From Siphonodentalium dalli (taxonomy: Eukaryota > Mollusca > Scaphopoda > Gadilida > Siphonodentaliidae), in the NCBI GenBank assembly GCA_032622095.1, contig CP136061.1, positions 67,089,127-67,153,126 of the forward strand: a stretch of 64,000 nucleotides of DNA, given 5' to 3'. The notes under the pieces were generated by a model, which saw only the letters and a program-made list of their open reading frames with translations, did no database searches and was not told the DNA's origin. This document shows, piece by piece, positions 34,600-46,819 of this stretch. The first letter of the stretch is position 1, and the number at the start of each line of letters is the position of its first letter. Both the position numbers and the translations under genes were made by a program.

Positions 34600-36402
34600 A
34601 TTTATTCCATGTAATTTCATTATATATACAATTACAAATATAGGATGAATCAAGATTTCATGGATCGGATCCGACAGCAAGCGTATGTGCTTATATGAGT
34701 CGTTTCCGTGGATGATTTACCCCATCCCACCATGCGGGGGCAGCCAATATCAAAGGATGAGTCTTTGTTATCAGGTGTTGATAACATGCAAGCTCGTCGA
34801 GAAAGAGATTATATTATATGCACGCGTGGTGGGAAGGGGGTGACGATAGGATATTTCAGTTTTCTTGTATTAACGTAGAACTATGGAGGATGGTGGTGTT
34901 AGTATAAACGTGATTTTAACTTGAATGTGTTAGTGAGGATACAGAGGAAATGCGATTTGTTTCAGATAGAAAAGAGGTATGAAATCGTATGACGGATGTA
35001 TCAAATTAGATTATAGATTTTAGGGAGGAAAAAGAAGTATAGAATTTGGAATGGTATGGTTTGCTGTTGATGAGGACACCCCAATACACGGACAACCCTT
35101 GTGGTGTTTTCTTCTTCGCGGCGTATCAATCATCAGTCACATTTGTTTGTTTTTTGTTTTGTTTTGTTTTGTTTTTCCAGACTCGTATGTGGGATTGTCA
35201 TTTAAGAAAAACGTTTGGTATTCTTTATGTACTTTTGAACTTCTATGGCGATTATAGAATTGGTTTCGTATGAAAGGTCGGATGACCCACGTAGAAGTAT
35301 TTCTGTTGTTGGGTCACATTTTTCAGATAACGTATTTAACAATGCGGTTCTCTGTATAGAGTATGTTATACAATGCAGTAGAAAATGTTCGCTGTCCTCG
35401 AGATCACCGCATACACAATACGGGTTGTCAGTTAGGAAGTTCGCGTATGTGTGGTAGTTTAAGTTACTACAATTCAACCGTAGTCTTACGTGTAGAATAT
35501 GAGAATGGCGCGAATGTGAGCAGTTAAAGTGCTTGGGGATTTTAGTTATGTTGGTCTCTAACGATTTTGTGAACGAAGCTAACGATTCCATATTTACGCT
35601 ATGCTCGAGGTTGTTCCACAGCTCTGTTGTCGAGGGGATGAAAGAGCGTCTATGGGTTTCTGAGTAAAATTCGGGGATTCTGAGAGCGTCTGCTTGTCTG
35701 GTTTTTATTCCGGATATTGCAATATTCGTGCGAGGAACATGATTTTGCAGATATGTAGGAGACATGCCATTAATCATTTTGTAGAATAGTTTAAGTTTAT
35801 ATTTAGTTCGTCGCGCTTTCAAAGTTTCCCATCCAGTTTCCTTTAATAACGTGGAATTACTAACCGATCTGGTGGCACCTGTTATGATTCGCGCGGCTTC
35901 GTACTGTATTTTCTCTATTTCGTCAGACTCCTGCTTAGTACAGCCATCCAAAATAACGCAAGCATACTCTAACACGGGTCTAACCAGGGTAAAATAACAC
36001 TTTTGTAGAGATGATCTATTCAGATTATATCGATATTTTCGGAGGTAAGATACTGATTTCCACGCGGAGGTCGCCATTTCATTGATATGCGCCCCCCATG
36101 TACCATCTTTGCTCAGTACAACTCCTAGGTGCTTATGCACTTCAACTTCCTTTATTTGTTGTTCATTCATTTGTAGGACTGGGTGTACGATAAGTTTCTT
36201 TTTTCTGGTGCATGTTAGGGATTCGGTTTTTGTACCGTTAAATGTCACAAGCCATCGTTTTGACCACGATTCTAGGTGAGAAATGTCATCCTGAAGTTTG
36301 ATTGAGTCTATAATTGGGTCATCAATACGTAGTGAAATGGACGTGTCATCGGCAAAAAGACGGACATTGCATACTATATTTGGTACAATATCGTTGACTT
36401 AG
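34600..36402 (-). mobile_element. 5'-truncated CR1/Jockey-like LINE
   Basis: The coding part at 35202-36402 is open to the truncation point, where a stop precedes the RT homology. Minus-strand order: the RT catalytic FADDTS (36340-36360), the thumb region with HLGVVLSKDGTW, RPVLEYACVILDG, AARIITGATRSVSN, ETGWETLKARR, and a C-terminal zinc-knuckle-like CVCG...EHFLLHC. The 3' UTR probably extends to about 34600, where GGAATAAA lies on the minus strand. The endonuclease domain is absent because of 5' truncation, the usual fate of LINE copies. The frame is intact, so the copy is fairly young. I infer the CR1/Jockey group from the thumb motifs only. Confidence 0.82.
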
Positions 36403-37365
36403 ATCTTCAACGCCGCTGAAAACTTGTGTCATTTTGACACCCACGCCTGGACATGGGAATCTCACACACGAAGAGGCACCTATCTTAAAGGATATGATAA
36501 CCCAGCTCCCAAAATGTAGTAAAAGAGCTCAGTAAAGTTAGGCAATTAAACATTGGGCTGCATTCAATACATTAGTGAGTAGAGGCATATTTCCAATGCA
36601 AATCGTCGCTTTCCATTTGTTTAAGAAATAAATACACGGTGTAGAGGTGTGTATGGTCAAGTTGTACCACAAAAAAACTGATTGCGGTCATTTCTGTGTT
36701 GAACGTTGTTGGGACAACATGAATATGATCATCGACTATGGACCATTTTCCTTACACAAAGCGATCTAAGTGATCTAGTTTACTAAACTAATCTTATTCC
36801 CCTTCTGTACTGGTGAACAAACGCTTTCATTTTCAACTTGATTCCGAAATATCGAATATGATCGAGATTCGAATCGACGAATGCACAGCCCGGCCCCATG
36901 GATTTATTTTGTCATTTAATATACTTATTAAGTAACTTTCTTTGGTCGTAACATATATCAATATACCATAACATCATTTGGACCATATTTATTGGCAACC
37001 AAAATGGTTTCAAGCGACAAATCGCTAGAAAATTCGCAAGATTGTCAAGATGTAGCAAAATTCAAAGGGTTACGGGTGCGGGTGTACTCCGTTGATGCCC
37101 CGTTTGCGCGGAGTTAGAAAAGACGGGAAAAGTCGCGTGCGGCGATCTGAATAAACCGATTTTTTTCGAACCAGATAGCCATGGTAACTCGGGCCACTGG
37201 CCAATCAGGACATGGCTTTTAAGCATAGTTAGGCAGGGTCGTATTACAATTATGGATGTATGCCATTCTGTCTCATCAGACAATACTTTACGAATGCGTT
37301 ACAATGAAGTTGTAAACAAAAATTGGAGTAGGATATAGGCTTTTTCATGGAAAGTTCTAAGATTC
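36403..37365. other. Unassigned stretch
   Basis: No gene or repeat recognised. The last ~300 bp are richer in CpG and may contain the promoter or 5' part of the adjacent broken YqaJ-like gene. Confidence 0.4.
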
Positions 37366-38930
37366 ATGGGCGGACAGATCAATCTAGTGCACACAACCGC
37401 TTACGATAAAGACAAATCCCAAATCAGTCCTCCAGATTCACGCATAAATTTTGCTGTGCCGAGTATGTCTGTTATCTCTGCCAAGAACCCATGCTTGTCA
37501 ACAACAGAGTTCGCACCAGGTGTGTTTCATGGTATACTTGACGTCTTTTCTGAAGTGAACAACCACAACAAGACCTTTAAAATATGCATTGATGGAAAGA
37601 AGATCAATGCTGCCACGAGTGGTCGATCTGGTTATATAGCTTTTTGGTGTTTCGAAACGTCACATACTTTAGCAGAAAGGAAGAATCGACTATCAGATGA
37701 GCTATCTTTCATAGATGATGCCGACAAACTATTAATTGGAGCAGCTCGGGCTTAGACATAAATTCAGATTGGGATCTTTGGGTGACAATGATTTTAAATG
37801 TGTGAGGAATGTTTTGCTACCCCTGTGCGCATTGCGGCCATCAGGCTCAAGGACCTACATAAATCTACCACAGTCGAACGACTTAAAAAGTTTGGAGGAA
37901 GTCAAAACTGGGGCATACCATAAGTGGGCTGGAGACTGCAACATTCGATATCAATAACTGCATAATGGAAATGGTACATGTCGTGGACGATATTGATAAT
38001 GCATAGTACAATCGATTGGGACTGGACACTTGTTTGTTAAGGGTAATCAGGTCAACATTTCTACACAGTCGAACTACGTTCACGTTGTTAATTCTTCCAA
38101 CCAAAAAGAGGAAATATGTCGCCGTGTCGTTAAGCAGGACAGCCATGAATGGCATAACATACGTAGCAAGGTAATGATCACTGGTAGTACATTCCACAAC
38201 GGGCTGGGTTTGGGGACTCTCACGCAGAAAATCAGTCATTTCGATAGTGTTGTATTCGGAAAGGAGAAGGAGACATTCACATCGGAAATCCAGGCACGTC
38301 TAGATTATGGCTCACGTAACGAGATCAATGCTGTTGGAACTCTAGTCGGAAAAGTATTGCCAATATTCGAACCGTCTTTGTTGTATAAAAGAAGGCTGCA
38401 ATTGGGTACTGTTCCCGTTGTGATCAACCCGGATTGGAGGTTTCAGACTGATATCGACACCGATGCTTCCTGTGAGCGGAGCGCAAATGTCCCATTCCCT
38501 GGAAGACTTGGACTGCTCCTGTGTGCCATAACATTCCCGTGTATTGTGTCACACACAAGTCATGGCTGATGTATACACACAGACCAGCTGTATTGTATTT
38601 GCTATTCCACAGAGTTATCAACTGTTTTCAGAGTGAGCTTCGATGAAAATCTATTGTGATCGATGGAGGAAATGATGTAAACGTTATATGGCATCTCCAA
38701 CCCAACCCGACTCACTAAGAAAATGCCGGAACAACAGAAACGTCATGAGATTGTTGACAATTTTGTGGTTAAAACTGTTAAGTTTCTTGCAGAATTACCA
38801 TCGCTCAGTTCTGTCACATGTGGACTCAGGAATAGCAAAGAAAGCGAAGGGTGTGTCATTCCCCTTTTATGATCGAACGAGGTGGCCTATGTATTCTGGG
38901 ATATATTTTGTGCAAGTATAACTAGAGCTC
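37366..38930 (+). pseudogene. Broken gene with YqaJ-like nuclease signature
   Basis: Three pieces in two frames. Piece 1 (37366-37755) has KICIDGKKI and FWCFETSHTLAERKNRL. Piece 2 (37736-37957) overlaps it in another frame. Piece 3 (38030-38569) reads WHNIRSKVMITGSTFHNGLG, an LDYGSRNEINAVGTLVGKVL block and VINPDWRF. A further KMPEQQKRHEIVDNFVVKTV stretch lies near 38725-38790. Known pattern: YqaJ-type (PD-D/E-XK exonuclease) domains have a Ser/Thr-x-hydrophobic start and a G-x-x-x-E core, which DYGSRNE matches. Such proteins are common, multi-copy and probably mobile in invertebrate genomes. At least two frameshifts and in-frame stops make this copy non-functional. The assignment rests on motif memory and is moderate. 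Confidence 0.5.
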
Positions 38931-39003
38931 GTTCAAAAAACAGTGGTTAACAAACAGAATAATTCAAAATTATAACCAGCATTCCTTTTGTGACCATATT
39001 GGA

Positions 39004-39042
39004 TATTCTACACCGTATGCTACACCGATCTTGAACCACTGT
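39004..39042 (-). repeat. Short repeat shared with 15288-15324
   Basis: On the minus strand it reads CACAGTGGTTCAAGATCGG followed by TGTAGCATACGGTGTAG. The block at 15.3 kb differs at only about two positions. It lies ~80 bp after the last YqaJ-like coding piece. Confidence 0.75.
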
Positions 39043-39224
39043 GTTATTTATATCGATGACGTTATCGTTGTTAAGCGCGTATAAATATTATATCTTGGCT
39101 AACTTAATGTGCTGCGTGGGCTATTATCAAATTATCGGCATATATTGTGAAAATAAATGAGAATACACTCAGCTTTTATATGGGGAATAAATCATCAAAA
39201 AGCTATATAAAATATACTAAATTA

Positions 39225-39360
39225 ATGTAGTGGGGTGCTATTGGGGATACGCGCACGGTGCTGTGGTCGTTGGGGCACATGTAGTGAGAACCGCTTCGCG
39301 GTTCACACGATATACCCCCAACGACAACAGCGCCCTATTCCCAATTACACACACTCCATA
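39225..39360. repeat. Imperfect palindrome with GC stem tip
   Basis: GTGGGGTGCTATTGGGGA and GTCGTTGGGG pair with CCCCCAACGAC and CCCTATTCCCAATT across a perfect inner hairpin GAACCGCTTCGCGGTTC. It resembles a small foldback element. Confidence 0.7.
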
Positions 39361-39799
39361 ATTACACACACAACATTAATTTCTTAAATATCGACCCGAT
39401 CTTTTGTTTGTTCGGTTATTGTTTTGTGTCTATATTCGTTCGATGCACAGTTCAAATTGTTCGTCTGCCATACACGAACACATCCTTCGATGAAGCTCAG
39501 GATGGTGCTGTTAAGAGTGTTGACGATCTTGATTCTAGTAGGAGGTATGTATACCTGTATATGATATCTAGATGTCATGAAACGTTAACGGCACAACCAA
39601 GGGCATGCAGGGGGTCGCGGAAAATACAGAATATTGGTCCAATGACCAATCAGTCTGATAAATATGCGGACTCCGTCTCATTACTTTAAACTACGTAAGT
39701 TGATTGAAATGAAACACGGTCTAACTTATTTAGACTGGTTTCCAATACGATATATTTTTTCCACGTACATTTCAAATAGTATATAAAAGTCCAATTTTC
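39361..39799. other. Unassigned stretch
   Basis: A 93-codon open frame (39408-39689, +) shows no recognisable motif. Nothing else was seen. Confidence 0.35.
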
Positions 39800-42700
39800 A
39801 AGGCAATTGTTAAATTTGTGACTAAAGTATGAAACTTGGCACATATGTACATATCCACATACTAATGGATATTAGACATGGAGCCACGCTGAAATTTTAC
39901 TTTAACCCATCTTTTAATGGGTTTTCCAAATTTAAAGAGCGTTTCCTGCTTATATAATTTATAAAACGTCACAATTAATCTTACCATGGAATATGCGATT
40001 TAAAATTCGGCGTATACAATAGGTATAATTATGTGAGATATAATGCCAAATTTGAATGGCAACATTGGAACTCTCGTCCAAGATGGCGTCAAACTGGCAG
40101 CCGTAAGTGGAAAGTTTGCCCTTTTTTGCATAAACACCTTTAGGATTCTAGTAATATTTTAACAAGAAACGGACAGAATTATGCAAACTAAGTGAGTAAC
40201 TTCTGAATATTTCAACTCAATGGAACCATACTTATCACTCGGTCTGAAAATGGCTGCCAAAATGTCGACCAAAACTTGGGAAATTGTAACTATTGGCCCA
40301 GCATGCCATGTAATCGGTTACAAGTTGTGGTCGATGAATAAAATTGACTATTCTGTCTTATATACATTAAATTCTAACAGTTCTGATGCACATTGGTTAA
40401 GTGTTACTAATGTAACCACTGACATTACCAGAAATATTGGATGTTTCTATCACAAACTCGACATCAAAATCGAAAAAAAATTACTTTTCTGGTTTGGACC
40501 ATTTATTCAAGTAAATGGAACTATCTTTGGTATCAAAGATGTTTTGTATCTGTCTTAAATGCGTCACAGTATTCTGTTTTAGACAAAATTACTCAAGATG
40601 GCTTCCAAAATGGCAAGCAAATTTGGTTTAAAAAAAGATGATTTTTTCCACATATATCCCAAACATTATTCTCTGTTCCCAATAGTTAGAAATTGCAACT
40701 CACTTGGTCATTAACCATGCTAGTTAATCCACTGACTACTACATGTTTCATTCTCGTTGTCCCTGTATCTCCTGGGGCATGACAAATTAATTTTAAATGA
40801 TACTGTTTTGCCAAAAATGTCTTTTGGGACCCATGCCATATTTTTGAACGGAAATGGACAGAACGTCTGAACGGAACTGAGTGTAACCATATTATGTGGC
40901 TGTTCTTGGCCATTAACATACAAGTCAACTTAATGTATGATGTATGATGTATGTGAAAAAGGCAGTCAGGGAGTGAATGTGTGGTCATAGATGAGATGAA
41001 TAACTCTACAGGGAGTTATTGTATGGGCATGACTGGTGCGAAGGAGTGGCTATATGGTGATGGGGTGGTGTGTCCATGGTGAGAGGTATACAAGGGGTGA
41101 CAGTATGGTCATGTGTGATGTGAACAGATATACAGGGATTGTTTGTATGGCTATTGAAGTTATGGGTATAATGGTAGTAGCTGCATGTTAATTTGTGTGA
41201 TGTTTGTGTATATATAGTGAATGTATGGTTATATGTGTGATATAAGGGCGTACCTTGGGTGACTATTGCCATGGATGGGTGTATATGTATACATACGATC
41301 GCTGTTTGATCATGTGTGGGGCTGTGAGTGTATGAATAAATAGGATGTGGTTGTATGCTTATATGTAATATATATAGGTGTACAAGTGTATATGCATACC
41401 TGTAGTATAGCTCGATGGTCAGCAGCGTGTGGGTGTATATGAAGTGCCCTTGTTGTCATGGTTGTATATGTGATGTCCATGCATCTCTACCGTGGCTGTA
41501 TTGTCATTGGTTGATGTATAGGTATACATAGAGTAGCTGTCTGATCGTGTATGGGTGTGTGAGTATACACCGATTGGCTGAATTGTCACGGGCGAGGTGA
41601 ATATGCAAATCTAGAGGTACGAATTGTCGTGCAGGGTATTGTTATATATATATATTGGTGAGGTGTATATGTATACCTGGATTGACTTTATGGTCATGAG
41701 TGGGGTGTATATGTATATCTTGAATGGGTATATGGTCATGTGTGTGAAGAAAATGTATACAGGGAGTGACTGTATGGCCAATGGTAAGGTGATGCGTTGT
41801 ATTGCTTAATCTAGAAGGTCTGTATGGTCAATGATGATGTGTCGATGTATACCTGGAGTGATTATATAATAGGCATTGTATATATTTATTGGCTATATGG
41901 TCATGGGTGTGGTCAATATGTATACAGGGAGTGATGGTGAGTAATGGTGAGGTGAATTGGTAATCGAGAAGTGACCGTATGACCACGAAACATGTTTATT
42001 AACCAAGTGAATCACAATGTGCTACCTTTGCAGAAGAGCAGAGAATAATGTCCGGGATATATTTGAAAATATCAACTTTTCTACCTAATTGTGTGGACAT
42101 TTTGCAAACCAGCTTGAGTATTTTTTTTTCTAAAAACACAAACATCAGTGTGACGCATTTAAGACGGATCAAAACGATAAACACCAAAGATAGTTCCATT
42201 TCACTTGAAAAAAATGGTCCAAACCTGAAAAACGAAAAACTATTTAAAGTATATATGACAGAACACAACTTTAAAGCGATTGCATGGCACGCTGTGCAAT
42301 ATTTTCCATATGTTGGCAGCCATTTTGACAGCCAATTTTAGCCAAAGTCACAATTTTGGTTCCATTGAGTTGAAATATTCATTACTAATGGTATACTTCA
42401 CTTACTTTGAATAGTTCTGTTCATTTCTTTTTGAGATTTGACTAGAATGCCAATAATGATTTTTTGGTGAAATTTCATACTGCGTTCTGTAAAATCAAGT
42501 TATTGAGGTAACGGAAGGGGCTGGCATCACAAGAAAGGATTTCATTACACCAGTGATCAGTTAACATGAACACTTCAAAATAAAGTCACATTTCCAAAGC
42601 AGTTACAGACGAAACTGGTCTAGAAGATACTAGTGAAAAAACGTATTTTTTTCCCACTTCAGGATGCCATTTTTACGGTCATTTTTAACGAGGAGTTCCA

Positions 42701-42948
42701 ATTTCGCCCTAGAAATGTGCCGTTATATCTCGCAGAGTCATGCTTACTGTATATGCCTAATTTTAATTCGGTAAGATTAATTGTGAAATTTAATAAATTA
42801 TATAATCGCGAAACGCTCTTTAAATTCTGAAAACACATTAAAAGAGGGGTTAAAGTGAAATTTCACCGTGGCTGATATCAATTAGTATGTGAATATGTAC
42901 ATATGTGCAAAATGCTCAAGCTTTAGTCACGAAGTGAACAATTCTTTT
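39800..42948. mobile_element. 3.1 kb foldback element with ~0.9 kb arms
   Basis: The left arm at 39800-40720 pairs with the right arm at 41990-42948, inverted and moderately diverged. Matching blocks include GTGACTAAAG, ACATATGTACATAT, TTAAAGAGCGTTTC, TCACAATTAATCTTACC, GGTTTGGACCATTT, GGAACTATCTTTGG and CTTAAATGCGTCACA. Open frames in the arms (40220-40558 +, 41999-42268 -) are mirror images of each other at the DNA level and look non-coding. The loop is the minisatellite at 40985-41990. No transposase is visible. Confidence 0.78.
40985..41990 (+). repeat. Degenerate minisatellite, ~43 bp period
   Basis: About 20 degenerate units of the type TATGGTCATGGGTGaGGTGTA then TATGTATACCTGGAGTGACTG. 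Some units are lengthened or merged. It fills the loop of the foldback element. Confidence 0.75.
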
Positions 42949-43639
42949 ACTAATCCATTCGATTAATTATTGAAAATGGTGTTGATTCGTGAGTATGAAA
43001 TTTGTGAGACCTATATACTGCTGATAGCCAGTTTGCGCTCCAAAATATACACCTAATAATATTCACTTTTGAATTGAATTTCCCGGTATTGAAATAGGTC
43101 GTTACATGCCAGAAATACCTTAAGCATTATATGTCGCTGAAAGCGGATTGAAGTCATATCAAATACACCTTCGAACACAATTTAGGGCGCGTACACATGG
43201 CGGGCAAGAAAATATCAGGTATGCCCCATGTGACTTACTTGACCAGTGAAATAAATAATACCGGAAAATATCTGATGAAGGCAGCGCGCTGATATTTTAT
43301 CGCCAGTTGGTGATATGTGTTCACCTTGATTGGTGGCCATCGGTGTCCGTTAACTAATCTCTATAAGGGACACGCTGGAACCGTTCACGCACTCGAGTTA
43401 TAATCCGTCAATATTATCGCCTGTTTCAATAATTAACTTCGTAATTCCATTTTGGATTGTTTGACATAATCGCTGAGCTATTATATGGATATGTGTGGGG
43501 ACGTATATCTTTTGAGGGTTTCCGCTGACGGAGGATGTCCATGGATTGTCAACTGCACCCCCTCTTGAACCGGGCCAAAGACCCAAGATCACATAATTTA
43601 ATTTGCACACCCCTCACCGTCTTTGAATTTCCCACCTGG
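42949..43639. other. Unassigned stretch
   Basis: No gene recognised. A minus-strand open frame at 43398-43610 has a plausible-looking C-terminus (IIAQRLCQTIQNGITKLII) but no family match that I know and no context. Confidence 0.3.
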
Positions 43640-43910
43640 TACCTCACATGCCTTGAATTTTGACTGTACATCGGGGAGGGAGGGGCCTAGAAGAAATTCC
43701 AAACCAATATTTTGACCAAAGTAGAAAGAAATGCAAATGTTGGTCTAAAACCACTAATTCCACATACATTAATGGTTGAAAAATCAGACTACCAGAACAA
43801 TTTCAAACTATTGTTGGTGTGAAATTTCCAACTAATATTGTTTCCAACTGGTGAACACTTTGACCATAGTTGGTTGGGGTCTCATGTCCCCACATGCACC
43901 CATGTAATTT
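43640..43910 (-). repeat. Dispersed repeat, inverse partner of 17715-17945
   Basis: It contains GAACAATTTCAAACTATTG, TTGGTGTGAAATTTCCAAC and TTTGACCATAGTTGG, matching the reverse complement of the 17.8 kb block. Confidence 0.7.
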
Positions 43911-44215
43911 CGGTAACGTAATATACACCACAGCGACGGACTGACACAATCATTCATTGTGAATGTGAGTGTGACAATGTTGTAATCTCAGGACAGGCTG
44001 GTCGTGGGAAAAGTGAACTTTGAAAGAAATATATTGTATAAAAACTCAGAGAAAAAAGAACGGTATCACTAACGAGCACTACTGCCACAACTATCGGCAA
44101 AATATTTACATTCCAGCCACAACTTTGCGCACATTATTTGTTGCAAAAGTGTGATAAAGTTACCCAGGACCCAGGTTTGTCAAAGGTATGATATTAAACT
44201 TACCCAAATTAATGT

Positions 44216-44891
44216 GACGTATAGGGCAGTTAAAAGGGCGCGGGCAGCGGAGCGTGTTACAGGCCCCTGTGGTTTTGCCAAGTGTTCTTACTCATTTAAC
44301 ATATTATTACTCATGGGAGGCCAAATTCACATTTAATATATAGCCAATTATGCTTAAATTATTATTACCCTAAGCTTAATGCCATTACACTTAAGCATAA
44401 TTCAGATTTCCATTGGAATTCGTATTACACTTAAGCGTAATGGCATTAAGCTTAGGGTAATTCAAATTCCATATCTCAAAACTCGATCCCCTGGAGCTGA
44501 GATGGATGCAGCCAATTACTGATGCTAGTAACTCTTGATACATATCTACCTTAGATGATACCGTATCATTATATGTATAAAAACCTATTACGCTTAAGCG
44601 TAAAGGTATTACGCTTAAGCATAATGGAGTTGTGAGTGAGGCTATTGTGCTTAATTGTAATGGCATTATGCTTATGAGTAATAGCTTTACGCTTAGCGTA
44701 ATGACATTACACTTAAGCATAATAGCATTACGCTTACACTTAAGCATAATGCAAAGCATATTGTATATGAGCGTAATTAGCTATTAAATGTGAATTTGGC
44801 CTCCCATAATTACTGGAGCACAGGGACTTGTAACACGCTCCACTGTCCCCACATTGCTCTGCCCCTATGCACCGTCCCTATATACGCGCCT
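44216..44891. repeat. Hairpin element enclosing a cluster of TTAAGC palindromes
   Basis: The left arm 44216-44346 (ACGTATAGGGC, AGCGTGTTACAGGCCCCTGTG, GGGAGGCCAAATTCACATTT) pairs with the right arm 44779-44891. The interior has about a dozen copies of an 18 bp palindrome, ATTACGCTTAAGCGTAAT, and variants separated by GGC/GCC. The minus-strand open frame here is a by-product of that periodicity. Confidence 0.8.
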
Positions 44892-44928
44892 GCTATGTAC
44901 AGTATACTACTATTAATGTAAATTAAAT

Positions 44929-45000
44929 CAGGCGCGTATGTTGGAATGGCGTATAGGGTGGTGCAGGGGGCAGGGGAGTGCGTTAACAGTTCCTGGTTAT
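44929..45000 (+). repeat. Module GGCGCGTAT...GCGTTA, copy
   Basis: It starts CAGGCGCGTATGTTGG and contains GGCGTATAGGG, then a purine-rich run and AGTGCGTTAACAG. The same module forms the arms of the 44.2-44.9 kb hairpin and recurs at 45867-45947. Confidence 0.65.
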
Positions 45001-45164
45001 AACTTTTTCACAATTTTAGGAATCTGGGTAACTCATGGTTATATGTAACTAAACACCCCTGTTGAATAAATAGGTTTATCTATAACTTAGCCTTAATAAT
45101 TTCCGAGCGATGGTAAAACGGGAAATTTCTACAGTTCCCCTTGTCTCTATGATACTATATACCA

Positions 45165-45796
45165 CTAGCCGATGAGCCCGACGTTGTCCGGGCTATTCAA
45201 AAACCAAATTTCAAGTCGATAGCTCTACCCAGCCCGACGTTGTCCGGGCTATTCAAAAACTAAATTTCAAGTCGATAGCTCTACCCGTTTCCGAGATCTG
45301 GTCTGCGCATGCGCGAAGCTGGCGTCGCACGGGCTCGGCGACCCGATAAAATTCGTATCCGGGCAAGATACATTCACATACCAAATTTCAAGTCGATAGC
45401 TCCACCCGTTTCCGAGATCTCGTCTGCGCATGCGCGAAGCTGGCGTCGCACGGGCTCGGCGACCCAATAAAATTCGTATTCGGGGCAAGATACATTCACA
45501 TAGCAAATTTCAAGTCGATAGCTCTACCCGTTTCCGATATCTCGTCTGCGCATGCGCGAAGCTGGCGTCGCACGGGCTCGGCGACCCGATAAAATTCGTA
45601 TGCGGGGCAAGGTACATTCACATACCAAATTTCAAGTCGATAGCTCCACCCGTTTCCGAGATCTCGTCTGTGCATGCGCTGCACGGGCGTCGCACGTGCT
45701 CGCAAATACGACAACGACCACCGCCTGGTCAAATTACACACACGTACCAAGTTTCGTCCCGATCGGTCGAGAATCGTAGATTTGTATTAATGACAA

Positions 45797-45832
<36 letters not shown>

Positions 45833-45860
45833 AGGTCTTCAAAATATATATGAGATTGAC
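45165..45860 (+). repeat. Dispersed repeat with ~122 bp tandem units and (ACAG)n tail
   Basis: A 5' hairpin AGCCCGACGTTGTCCGGGCT is followed by about four tandem units: AAATTTCAAGTCGATAGCTC, ACCCGTTTCCGAGATCT, CGCATGCGCGAAGCTGGCGT, CGATAAAATTCGTAT. Then comes CAAGTTTCGTCCCGATCGGT, an (ACAG)n run and TTCAAAATATATAT. The same 5' and 3' ends recur at 51.45-52.33 kb and its copies. The tail layout resembles 3' ends of RTE-type LINEs or derived SINEs, which is an inference. Confidence 0.75.
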
Positions 45861-45866
45861 GTGAAG

Positions 45867-45947
45867 CAGGCGCGTATATAGAAGCGGCGTATATGGGCAG
45901 CGCAAAGGGGGGGGGGGGGGTAGCGGAGCGCGTTACAGGCCCCTGTG
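45867..45947 (+). repeat. Module GGCGCGTAT...CCCCTGTG, copy
   Basis: CAGGCGCGTATATAG, GGCGTATATGGG, a G-run of ~14, then AGCGGAGCGCGTTACAGGC and CCCTGTG. LINE-coding sequence resumes directly after it. Confidence 0.65.
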
Positions 45948-45948
45948 T

Positions 45949-46140
45949 TACGAAATGGCCCGAATAGTAACAGGTGCAACCATCAGTACGAGTAATGCGC
46001 GTCTTTTATCAAAAACTGGCTGGGAACTCCTCTACTCGCGTCTTAGAAAACACAAGCTACGCCAATTTGTTAAAATGATACGTAGAACTGCTCCATCAAT
46101 TTTAAGAAATTACGTACGACCAATTCCAGATACTATAAGT
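45949..46140 (+). pseudogene. CR1/Jockey-like LINE fragment, RT thumb part
   Basis: It reads YEMARIVTGATISTSNARLL, then SKTGWELLYSRLRKHKL and SILRNYVRPIP. It aligns with AARIITGATRSVSNSTLL and ETGWETLKARRTKYKL of the LINE at 35-36 kb. It ends exactly where a palindrome begins. The C-terminal remainder resumes near 46820. Confidence 0.75.
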
Positions 46141-46819
46141 TACGGGATGCTTAGTGTTCGGATATGGTGTCATGTGAGGCGAAGTGAGATCAATATTAGG
46201 CGAGCCCTAATATTGATCTCGCTGAGCCTCATATGACACCATATCCGACCAATGAGCGTCCCGTAGCGTATTTATTATGTCAGTGGACAAAATCCAGCAT
46301 ATCCATTTAATTAATCGTCGCTGTAATTTATTGTAATTTGGTAAGATAAATGTGTCGTCTATGGCCGTTAATTTATGTAACGTCACAGCGACACGTCATA
46401 GATGTTGAACGTCAACGCATTGAGTTAATCAGGAACTTATTTATTATTATGGCTAATTACCAGAAGTAGGACAACTTGTTGAGTTTGATAGTTAATTTAT
46501 GAGTCTTTAGAATTCCTCAAAAAATATCGCATGCATGTTTTGGTACATGGTACTATGTCTTTAAATTCAAAGAAAATGATTTCGGACAGATATCCCCTTT
46601 CTTGGCGCCAAAATACACCAAAATTATTCCCGAGGCGACTGAATTTCTGAAGAAAAAAACGAGATGGTGGATAAGCACCTAATATTGATGTCATATTAGG
46701 TCACCGACCTAATATGTGTTCATATACCGTCACTATAATTATATCGATGCTGATTGGCTAATTGCAAGAGCTGACATAATAAAACTTCATATTTGAACAT
46801 GCATAAGACTACCCCCGAA
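46141..46819. mobile_element. Insertion with terminal hairpins inside the LINE fragment
   Basis: It starts with a 125 bp near-perfect palindrome (46141-46265: TACGGGATGC...GCGTCCCGTA, tip CTAATATTGATCTCGC). Near its other side is a palindrome CATATTAGGTC-ACC-GACCTAATATG (46693-46717) and a related GATGTCATATTAGG block. It separates two parts of one LINE, so it is inferred to be an insertion. The right boundary (46800-46820) and the class are uncertain. Confidence 0.55.

Noticed and set aside
40220-40558. 112-codon open frame in the left foldback arm
   Set aside because: The matching right arm does not preserve this reading frame, and no motif is present.
44391-44759. 122-codon minus-strand frame rich in LKCN/LSVI repeats
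   Set aside because: Produced by the palindromic 18 bp DNA repeat.
44400-44760. CRISPR-like array of short repeats
   Set aside because: Spacing is irregular, the repeats are abutting palindromes, and the genome is eukaryotic.
45165-45860. Coding interpretation of 45430-45864 (RARRPNKIRIRGK repeats)
   Set aside because: The repetitive protein follows the ~122 bp DNA tandem unit in several frames on both strands.
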